From positions 1 to 64,000 of the forward strand of contig JANDJZ010000141.1 of the NCBI GenBank assembly GCA_027943245.1: DNA of 64,000 bases. The letters are read 5' to 3'. Every line of letters begins with the position of its first letter. Positions within the stretch are counted from its first letter, which is position 1. The DNA is from Acanthamoeba sp. SK_2022b (lineage: Eukaryota; Discosea; Longamoebia; Acanthamoebidae). Positions 10,407-19,902 of this stretch are shown piece by piece. The notes beneath the pieces are model-generated. The model had not been told where the DNA came from. It worked only from the letters and a program-made list of their open reading frames with translations, and did no database searches. The position numbers were made by a program, and so were the translations under genes.

Positions 10407-10893
10407 TCAGTTGAGCGTGTGGATATTGTTTGTGGTGGGATGCTTGAACAGCTGGTTGTGCTGGATGGCGATCTGGCTGCTTAGAATAGACGAGGCACAA
10501 CGAGGTTGCACCGGCGACGCCAGCTGGCGTTTCCACACCAAGAGATAAACCAGCGCGCCGATGGCGAAGAACACCAGCAGCGCCACGGGCACGCCCACAG
10601 CCACGGCAAGAATCATCGACGACGACGCCAGCGAAGAAGTGGCGGTCGATGCGAGGTAGACCAACGGGTCGTAGTGGAGAGAGCCGGTGAAGAAGGGGAA
10701 GGTCAAGGTCAAGATGACGTGGCGGTCGTCAACTGGGTCGACGGCAGCCGAAACCGCGACCGAGCGCACGTCGGAACTGGCGCCAAACTCGGCCACGTGG
10801 AAGGTGCTGAACTGAACGATGACGGTGTCGTCTCTGGCTATGTCCAGGCTCCACAGGGTCGTGTCACCGGTGGTCCACGAGCGGATGCTGCGC
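10407..10893 (-). pseudogene. Truncated tandem copy of the M11 protease 3' end
   Basis: This reading frame copies the last exon of the neighbouring metalloprotease gene (roughly 11060-11600) with scattered substitutions: SWTTGDTTLWSLDIA, FSTFHVAEFGASSDV, LTLTFPFFTGSLHYDP, then the transmembrane segment MILAVAVGVPVALLV and cytoplasmic tail. It lacks the rest of the gene; similarity stops abruptly near 10893. A segment between TATSS and SSMILAV is deleted relative to the parent. There is no start codon in the homologous part, and upstream sequence is unrelated. It is most simply a partial tandem duplication left as a pseudogene fragment, though it is still open to its stop. Confidence 0.85.
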
Positions 10894-11050
10894 ACTGGCC
10901 CAGCGGCGGTATTTTGTCTTTTGTTTCGTTTTGCTCTGGTTGGATAGCCTTGCCTTTTTGCTCGCAATTACAATGGATTTGTGGAATACAACTGATCATG
11001 CATGTCCCCAACGTTTCGGGAGGTTCAGCTTCGGAGTTAACGGGACATGC

Positions 11051-14000
11051 CTAGGCATCTTCCCAGTTGTGCCGGTTGAGCGCGTGGACCTGGTCTGGCG
11101 TGTCCTTGAGATGGTTGAACAGATGGTTGTGCTGGATGGCCATCTGGGTGCGGAGAACCGACGAGGCCCGCCGAGGTTGCACCGGCTTGGGCGCCAGCCG
11201 GCGTTTCCACACCAAGAGGCCAACAAGCGCGCCGATGGCGATCAAGGCCAGCAGCGCCACAGGCACGCCCACCGCCACAGCAAGAATCATCGGCGACGAG
11301 ACGACTCCGCCAGCGCTGTCAACAGACGAAGAAGTGGCGGTCGATGCGAGGTAGACCAACGGGTCGTAGTGGAGAGAGCCGGTGAAGAAGGGGAAGGTCA
11401 AGGTCAAGATGACGCGGCGGTCGTCAACTGGGTCGACGGCGGCCGAAACCGCGATCGAGCGCACGTCGGAACTGGCGCCAAACTCGGCCACGTGGAAGGT
11501 GCTCAACTGGACGACGACGGTGTCGTCTCCGGCTATGTCCAGGCTCCACAGCGTCGTGCCACCGGTGGTCCACGAGTGGATGCTGCGCACCGATGCATCC
11601 ACGTCCAGCGCATAGGTGACCTCGAACGAGCCTGACGTCGATGTCGACGGCCAGCTGCCAAGCCGCAACGAGAACTTGAAGGCGCCCGCGGGCACCGTGT
11701 AGGTTGTGCCGGCAAAGGTCACTGAGCGCGAGGCCGTGCCAAACTCATACTGCTGCTGCACCAGGGCGGTGGTGCCCACCAACGTGGTGTTGTAGCGCAC
11801 GGTCGTCAGCGCAGATGAGCCACTGGTAGAGTCGCGCGTGTGGCTGACCACGCTCAGAGGCGCAAGCGGCAAGCCGATGCGGAAACCAATCAGCGCCAAC
11901 CGCCCCCAGTGCTCTGTGTTGTGAATCGACTCTGGCCTGTCAGATGACTCATGTGGAAAGGAGGCAGAGAAGAGAGGGGGCAGGGGAGGGCCCCAGGGGG
12001 ATAGGAGGTAAACGCGTACTGGTGGAGTTGAGCCAAGCGACAGGGGCGGCATCGTCGAAGGTAGCCACCGTATCAGTGAGCAGGACGACTGAGGGGGCAC
12101 CAGAGGTCGACGGCGTCGGTGATGGTGATGCCGTGGACGACAGTGACGGTGATGGTGTTGCCGACCTCGTGGGGCTTTGGGAAGGCGTTGGTGACGACGT
12201 CGGTGTCACCGATGTCGTGGGGGTCACGGTGGCCGACGGCGACTGCGTTGGTGTAGATGACGAAGTGGAGGTTATCGAGGGCGTCACGGAGCACGACGGC
12301 GACAGTGTTGGAGTCGGTGATGGACTTTGAGAGATTGACGGCGAAGCTGTCACTGTGGGGGTTATAGAGTGGGTGACAGAGCACGACGGTGACAGTGTTG
12401 GAGTCGGTGATGGGCTTTGAGAGATTGACGGCGAAGCTGTCACTGTGGGGGTAATCGAGGGAGTGACAGTGCACGACGGCGACAGTGTCGGGGTCAGCGA
12501 CGGGGTTTGAGAGATTGCAGGTGATGGCGAAGCTGTCACCGTCGCAATCGAGATGACCACGGCGGTTGACGAGAAGCTCTTGGTTGTAGAGTTGTACAGG
12601 CGAACCGAAACACTATTCCCCAGCTGGCCGGCCATGGGGTCGGTGACGGCCCACCGCGCAGTGCCGTCAAGGTCGGGGCGCTGCGTGAAGCCCCAGGTGC
12701 GAGAAGGACCGTGCCAGGCGAGATACATGCCAGCGGGGTGGCCGTAGACGGGCACGCTGTAGTTGGAGCCCACCAGATTGTATATGTCCATGGGGAAGTC
12801 GGTGATCGTACTGCTGAGGAGGAGGGCACCCGGCGGGCTGGGCCATGGGGAGGCCGTTGGCGAGGGCGATGGGTCCAGGCAGGAGACGGAGAATGACTGG
12901 TTGCCCGGTTGTTGAAAGAACAGGCCCCAGTCCGGGGTGTCGAAAGTCCTGGTGGCGGTGTCAATCGTGAGGAAGCTGTCTTTGGTCCAGTTCTGGGGTG
13001 GGGCGTGACTGCTGGTCTCGATCATCGCCGGCCACATATCACCCCCGCCGTCGCAGTAGACCCAGCGGGTGCGGTGGGCATCCCCCGTGATGCACACGTC
13101 TTGTGGGCTGCGCTTGAGACGGTAGATTGGCCAACCGGAATGATAGCTGCCGTCAAACGAGTAGATGCCGTCAAGAGTGTTGTTGTACCACGCCGTCGTC
13201 AGGTTGGCGATGAAGTATCGCGAGCAGAAGCCCGCAGGCACCAGGGTTGCGCAGTAGGATATGATCGGGCTCTGTGCCCGGCTGACACCCGAGTCGCACT
13301 GGGTGCAGGAGCTGGAGTCGCTGCTCGACCACGTACCGGCCGGACAGGGCTGGCAGGTGCTCGCATTATTGAAGAAGCCGGCAAGACAGACGCACTCGCT
13401 TAACGAGAGGGCGCCCGCACGGTTGGTGGTCATGAAGGGCGGGCATGCCGCGCACTGGCCCGGCCCGGCGGCGTACATGCGACGAGGGCACGCGTAGGAC
13501 ACGTTCAGCACCACGCCCTCGCCCATGTCGCGCCCGTTCCACATCACCGGGCTCTCGCTCTGGTCAGACACGAGGTTCATGAAAGAGTAGCCGATCCAGT
13601 TGTCCCACAGCAGCCGCCTGATTGAGTTGTCCCACTGGCCTCCTGCTGGCCCGTCCGTGAGAGAGTACTCCAGGTGGAGCTCGTAGTTGCCCCAGCCGAC
13701 AGCCGCCCAGTGCTTTGCAGAGCCAAAACGCTCCCAGAGCCCGGACAGGCTGCCTCCCGCTTGGTAGAAGCGCAGGCGACGCGGCGTGGTGGGCACGCTC
13801 GCTCCGCAGGTGAGGTTGACCGTGAACGAGCTGACGTTCGACTTCACAGCAACCCAGATGGGCTCCGACGGGCCCACTCCAACCTCGATGCCCATGCATC
13901 CGTCCACAGTCGCGTCGTCGGCGCCGGAGCGTGGCGGACAGCCATAGAAGGCCTGGCAAGGAGGGAAGTAGCGGAAGACGCCGACCTCGCTCCCGCACGG

Positions 14001-17000
14001 GCTCACACGAATCAGGGCGGCCATCTGGTACGGAGCATCAACTCGCAACACCACCATTGTCTGACCCACCACGTTCAGTGTTTGCGCTTGCGACGTGTTG
14101 CAGATGAGCACAGGCACGTCGTTGGCTCCGAGCTGGCAGCCGGCTGACGTGCAGCCACGGCCCTCGATGGGCTCCCCATTGGGTCGGAGACGAGTGATGC
14201 GGATTGGCAGACCAGACGCCGGCGGATTGGCACTGGTGACCTCGATGAGCACTGGCGCCTTGCCCCCGATGCCGTAGACGAACGGCGACGAAGCGTTGAC
14301 GTAGCCGTCGCGAAGACTCAGCGTGCCAGGCGAGACGTCACGAAGCAGGCTCCGGTCGCCCATACTGTTGGCAGTCGGATACCCATCCCAGCTGAGCGTC
14401 AGGCTCTGCTCCATGACCACCAGGCCGCGGCTCACAGAGGAGGTATTTATGGAGGGAAACCAGCTGAGGTAGATCCAGCCGTCAGTGTGCCCCCAGGTGG
14501 CATCGATCGACGGGATGCGCACGGTCTCGAGCGGCAGAGGGCCGTTGTCGGCCTCGATGGGCGCCAGCGTGTAGTTGGACACCCTGGGCGGGCCAGCAGG
14601 ATCATAGGCGTCGAGCGGGTACGAGACCTTGTTGACCACCCAGCCCAGAGCGTCCTGCGAGCCGCCATGATACACTGTGAGGCCCTCGGCAGTGCCCATG
14701 GTGTCATAGGGACTGCCATAATCGTTGAGGATTGTATCTGAGACCAGGTCGTAGCGGCTGGCGTGCTGTAGTCCCAAGTTGTGGCCCAGTTCGTGAGCGT
14801 AGGCTTGAATCCAGAGGCCCTCGTCGCCGTTGAGAATGATGTTGACGCCTGGGCAACCGGCGGTGCCAGCAAAGTGTCCGTTGAAGTACGGCAGCACGGC
14901 GACGTGGTGAAGGTACGAGTCCCAGTCGGCCTGGCTCATGCGGCAGGCAGCAACCGAGTGGTTGAGGGCGGCCTGCCGAGTGGCGTCCATGTAAGAACCA
15001 AAGTCGAATGCTGCGTTGGCTTGTGCCAGTGTGTAACTCAGCACGTAGATGCAGTTGGGGGAGTAAGTGATGTTAAGCGTCGCGAGTCCGCTGCTCAGGC
15101 GCTGGATGCTCTCCTGCTGGTCGATGACCGCCTGCGGAAACAGCGATGCGGTGGCAGTGACGTTCGGCTGGTCCTGAAACGCAAGGCGCAGCAGCACCAT
15201 CGGACGCACGCCCAGACTCCACACAGAGTTGGCTAGGTGGCGCCGCGATCTCCGGTGGGAGGCCATCGGCGGGTCGAGCGGGTCGAGCTGGGCGTAGATG
15301 CATCTTGCTCCCGGCATGCGGAAGCCCGTCAGACGATAGGATGCCTCCACATCCCATTGGCCAGGGTGGCCTCGCGTTCCTGTTGTCGGACAGATGCTGT
15401 AGAATCTGCGGCCGTCAGTTTCGACGCTATAGGCCCCCAGCGATCGGCCGTCGGTGAAGGTCGAGCGCCAGAGCTCCAGCGCTGTGCGGTTCTGTATCGG
15501 CGGGCGAGCCATGTAGGCTTGCACCCGGACGATGTCGTGGATGTGCTGGCCAACAGCTGCGTCTTCATCTCCTGTCTGCCTCTCCGTGTGACCTTGAGCA
15601 GAGCCTGGCGCCCAAACAGCGCCGGCTTGTTTGAGCCAGCGAGACCCTGGCGACACATAAATGGCTGGAATGCACACATAACACATGAATGTGCGAGAAA
15701 GTTGTTGGTTAGGGTGCGGGGAGTGGGTTGCGTCATCCGAGGAGGAAGCGGGGGAGGAGCGAGTGAACACACCATTGGAGGCGTTGGTTGCCGAGAGGGA
15801 GAGCGGTCCGCGCTGGCTCCAGATGGCGCCCTGCCCAACCAACCTCACTCCCTCGCCAAAGACGGCACCATTCCGTTGGCGACCTGGCAACAGCGGATCC
15901 AGGAGAACACAAAGTCAGTCTTGTGCCGTCTGCCAGCGTACGCGCGTGCGTTTTAGAGGGTTGTCTACCGTCGGGCTTGCCTACCACGGCGACACTCGCG
16001 CGGCCGGTCTGCTCCCACCATGACGATCCCGACAGCCACACACCTAGCGCAATGACGACTGAGCATCACTTTGGCCTGCAGATTCGAGGTAAGATTTAAC
16101 AATACCGATGGCAGCGTAAGAGAACAGCACCAGCTCGCCCTCTTGTTGCCACTTGGCCCCAGCTTCGAGATGCACCCCGCTCGCTGCAGTCACCCCCCCC
16201 CCAATGGATGTGATCAGCCAATAACGTTGCACCGCTACCCTCGCCACCACCAGCGCCAGCACAAGGTCGAGGCCACAGGTACACAAGGATAAAGGTGTCC
16301 AAGGGTCGTCTTGTTCGTGGCTTCCGGAGATGATGGTGGTGAGGGTGTCCTCCTCCTGGAGCCAGGTTGCCCCTGCGGCCACCTGGATCCCCGACGCCAG
16401 GAACTTCGTGATGGTGACCCGCAAGCTCGCAAGGCTCTGCACCAGCGTGCTGCCCTCGCCCACCCGGATCCCTTATTGGTGATATTGAAGGAGGTACACA
16501 AAGACAGTTACAAGTCACAATTAGCAGGAAAATCTAATGATGGAGGAGCCAACTACTGTTATGATAAGAGGGGGAGGAAACCTGCATTGACAATCTCAAG
16601 AGAACCACCTTGTATCACGAAGAGCGGCGCCGCCACAACCAGCCACTGTTGGCCGCCACATGCCCGGAGCCGCACAAGGCCTTCAATTCTGCGCCAAGTC
16701 TCTGTCAGAGTCCGTTGGGTTGCGTTTGGGGGCACCTACTAACCCTAAGGGAGAGAGAGGTACATACTTGAGAGTTACGTTGTTGGACCGCACAACGGCT
16801 GCTGGCCCCCACGGCTCAATGGCTTCAGTGTAATCGCCGCTCTCGACGACCACCACGCTGTCTTGCGCTGCTACGGTGAGCGCATGGCTCACTTGGACAA
16901 AATCGCAGCCGTCGCTGCACACCCGCAGAGCAGATGGGAAGATTGAGCTTGAGTGGAGAGACACTGGAGTTGTCAGGTCGCTGTGGCCAGCGATGGCGGC

Positions 17001-17075
17001 AGGCTGTAGCAGGAGAACAACCAAGGTTGCCAAAACAATGGCAACAGCCGCAGGGTTGGCCTCACTCGATTTCAT
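11051..17075 (-). CDS. Membrane-anchored M11 (gametolysin) metalloprotease with N-terminal repeats
   Basis: My model has eight exons: 17075-16768, 16688-16582, 16471-16283, 16183-16106, 16058-15969, 15883-15773, 15664-12020, 11931-11051. All phases agree; total 1,802 residues. Order: signal peptide (about 1-30); beta-helix-like N-terminus ending VRSNNVTLK; a run of short repeats with pattern G[IV]xLxxGAxWxQxG, several on their own small exons; the M11 catalytic domain with HELGHNLGLQH zinc motif (DNA near 14761-14803) and downstream Met; a Cys-rich GCC2/GCC3-like segment (about 13300-13500); a Ser/Thr/Pro region with three 30-residue repeats; an extracellular domain; a TM helix (about 11210-11290); a short basic tail. 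M11 peptidases are zinc endopeptidases known from Chlamydomonas cell-wall lysis. A cell-surface role is inferred. The small upstream exons could instead be a separate gene, but phase and repeat continuity argue for one gene. Confidence 0.8.
12291..12556 (-). repeat. 90-bp coding tandem repeat in the protease stalk
   Basis: Three copies with a period of 90 bases begin near 12291, 12381 and 12471 (plus-strand landmark GCACGACGG). They encode 30-residue Ser/Thr/Pro units containing SQSPSPTPTLSPSC. Such regions usually form stiff, heavily O-glycosylated stalks between an ectodomain and the membrane. Confidence 0.85.
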
Positions 17076-17349
17076 CTATCCAACTGGTATCACAATCGGT
17101 TTGGCTCATAGTCCTTGGGTTGCTTCAACGTTGCGCGCATATCTAATCTCGATCTTAGTCAACTTATCCCAATTAGGTAACAAGTTGATATAAGGACAAA
17201 CAAGCCAGATTGAATTGGGTACTGAGTCAGTAAGCAAAAATGAACCAACCTGTGTATACATTTGTGCATTTACAAAGGGTGGATTGTTGGACTATATGGA
17301 TATGTGTTGGAGAGGCCTTGACAAGGGCCAGGCTCAACCCGTCACACGA

Positions 17350-17433
17350 ATGTCGACACAAAATGAGTGCAACTGTTGTGGAAACAACAGTTGCATGAGC
17401 TGCTGTATGGAGGACGATGCAGCTCCTGTTTGA
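17350..17433 (+). CDS. Possible 27-residue metallothionein-like peptide
   Basis: ATG to TGA encodes MSTQNECNCCGNNSCMSCC followed by an acidic tail. Six cysteines are arranged CxCC-x4-CxxCC, a density and spacing typical of metal-thiolate clusters. It lies in AT-richer DNA and the frame continues upstream of this ATG to about 17215. The Cys codons fall largely inside a perfect inverted repeat, so the pattern could be a by-product of the hairpin rather than of selection. No intron or homologue can be shown here. Confidence 0.25.
   Translation: MSTQNECNCCGNNSCMSCCMEDDAAPV
17368..17395. repeat. Perfect 12-bp inverted repeat with GGAA loop
   Basis: Arms TGCAACTGTTGT (17368-17379) and ACAACAGTTGCA (17384-17395) flank the four bases GGAA. 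In RNA this gives a 12-bp stem capped by a GNRA-type tetraloop. Confidence 0.9.
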
Positions 17434-18187
17434 GGGATGGGGAAAGAGTTCTCAACTCCCCGCTCCTCACTACTTAAACTCTGTTCTTTCTCTCCCTTTC
17501 ATCATCCTCAATAAAACCACTTCACCCTCGACACACTCTTGCCATCATCTCACCAGATCCACCACTTAAGCACCAACAATATGCAGCTCCTGCACAAAAA
17601 AAAAACCAGAGGTAGTGGGAGGCTTCAGTCAAAAGGTTGGAAATGGTTAAGTAACCAGCCACTACTTTAAAAAAAGAGAGCTTGTTGTGAGAGAAACGAG
17701 TAAATTTTAACAAAAGTGAATATTTGATGTTAAGTTATTGCTAACATGGTTCGAAACTGGATGGGAGTGGGGGAGGCAGGCTCAGCACTCTCCAAATCAT
17801 GAACCTGCTGCCACTCTGCAAGAAGAGCGGTTCTTTGCAATGGGCTTGCATTTCAAGCAGGACTTCTGCATCAGGGCTTTGTGGTGGGAGTATGTAGGGA
17901 ACATCTGCAGGATGATGATGTGAGGGATGACAAAGATAGAAAGACAAACTCACCATTGGGCATGGAACTGGTTAAAGTGCATCCAGCTCTTGGGGAGGGG
18001 AGAGTGAGTGGCAGAGGCAGGGTTACACTGGACCTGGGTTGGAGTAGTCAAAACTGACAAACTGGCTGGGACAAGAGTGTGCAATGTTGGCCCTGTATTT
18101 GGAGATGTTCTGAACAAGAAAGGTTGAGGTGAAAGGTTTTACCAGCAAGATAAGGAACCTGCCAGAGAAGCAACAGCAACATCAACC

Positions 18188-18559
18188 TTGCTGGCTGGCA
18201 ACTCATGGATGCTGAACACAAGACGTCAGTGCCTTTCCAAGGATCATGACATGGAATCTGCATCACCCCTTTACTGGAACTACAATGAAGTGACCAAGCA
18301 GCACAACACAATTAGACATCTACTAAAACACTACTGTCACCCTCACAACAGATCAAAGCCAACATTCAATGTTGTGATCTGTGACATATCAGCTGACCTT
18401 ACACCCCAGCTTTGGGATGCAACAAGGCTTTACCAGCTGATGGGCCTGACCGCCTTCAATCAGCGTGGTTTCTGCCCATGCCCATCCTTATGCATTGCTG
18501 GTGTGCAGACACCTACAGCGTGGTGCTCACAACAAATCCCATTGAGATGGGTGGGCTGA
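18188..18559 (+). pseudogene. Decayed ORF in AT-richer DNA, family unknown
   Basis: A 123-codon frame contains protein-like sequence (for example FNVVICDISADLTPQLW) and is followed by further short open pieces in shifted frames at 18749-19108 and 19071-19310 (GDFKKTDFGWITFMEEEQ). The pieces cannot be joined by convincing splice sites. The base composition is unlike the neighbouring host genes. I do not recognise the family; a degenerate mobile-element gene is the likeliest explanation. Confidence 0.3.
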
Positions 18560-19902
18560 TCTCTCTGCTCATGCATGAGCACAGCCAGTGGCAGCTTCTA
18601 TGAATGGTCTAAGGCACTTTACCAAATGTGCGCTCAAAGACTCAAGGAGGAGTTCAACATAATGGTAAACATCATCACATACACATACACAGTGATATTG
18701 TCAGCTTCACATTGTTTTAAATAAATTTTTCACCTATCACACTAGTGTATGCATCCATCTAACCCTCTGTTTATTCATTGCATATGCATATGCTATGTTG
18801 CTTCCAGCTCTATATGTCATCTTTATAGGGCGCGTGTTGTCAAGTCCTACACTTTCAACATTGAGTGTGAGCTTGGTCAGGATATTATCAAGATCCTGAA
18901 ACTGCAGGCCTATGAGAAAAACAGTGCCATCCAGAAGTGGAGCCCCTCTTGGACACCTCTATTTCCTCAAGTCATTCAACCAAGTATGCTCCATCAACAC
19001 TTGTATTCTCAGTGTCTAACTCATGTGAGGGAACAGGTTACCAGTCCTACAAGTACCTTCTGCAGCCTACATGACTCCAGCTGCCCTTGTCTTCAAGGGG
19101 ATTGGTGACTTCAAAAAAACTGATTTTGGCTGGATTACTTTCATGGAAGAGGAGCAGGCCAACCAGCTGAAGCCAAGAGCTGTTCTTCTTTGGCAAGGTG
19201 GTGGCAAGGCACCAAGCTGGTGCTCTTACTGCCATCTGCGCCATGCACCTCTTACAAGCACTGTCTTGGTGCTTACGAAGAGTGTGCATCCTTTCATTGC
19301 TTTATTTTGATCTTTGGCCATGTGCTGACCTCAGCATGGTGTGGCGTGCAGTGAACTCAAGGAACAGTGGCAGGCAAATTGACAAGCAGCAACCAAGCAC
19401 AAATTAGAAACGAAACGCAAGCCAATGAGGAATTGATCCTTCAACCAATATGGGCGATTTGGAGACATATTGATTTCAAACAAACTTAACACACTTGTCA
19501 AACAGGAATCGCATGGGAATAAAGAGATTTAGTGCTTGGTTTGGTCGTTTTAGACAATATGGTGTGGGATATCTAAAGTTATAAAGGAAAACTAATCTTA
19601 TCTAGATAAGAAAGCTGTATCTAGATAAGAATAACATAGTAATTTGGCTTCTATGTCCTTATGTCATACAACGCCAGCGTCTTGTTATAACCCAGTATTG
19701 CATAATTTCTGTTTTAGCTTAAGCAAACCTGGCTCAGTCAACTGGCCCTCATTGTAGAACACCTAAAGAGGGTGACACATGCCAATACCATCTGCCAACA
19801 GAGTTACATGATTTACTTCCATTTTCACACCCACCCACGGAACTGGCTGACCATTGTATTGCTATCAAAGGTGCACCTGCGAGGCGGGGCGAAGGTCATC
19901 GT

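Larger units (their letters stand above)
17076..19902. other. Gene-poor AT-richer block, 2.8 kb
   Basis: Between the M11 gene and the glycosidase-like gene, GC content drops and open frames are short and interrupted. Items inside are a small Cys-rich ORF with a perfect hairpin (17350-17433), a promoter-like stretch ending in a start codon (17465-17585), and a decayed ORF (18188-18559). The remaining sequence, including 19310-19900, shows nothing I can name. It may be the relic of a mobile element or a region of relaxed selection. Confidence 0.45.

Noticed and set aside
12073..12474. 133-residue ORF with HSDSFAVNLSKPITDSNT repeats
   Set aside because: It is an out-of-frame reading of the 90-bp STP-coding repeat on the same strand as the protease.
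12291..12556. CRISPR-like array
   Set aside because: The 90-bp periodicity is coding, copies are contiguous without unique spacers, and the genome is eukaryotic.
16044..17075. Separate 280-residue secreted gene ending at 16044
   Set aside because: It is phase-consistent, but splitting at 16106 continues the same protein repeat through three further exons into the protease, which is the better explanation.
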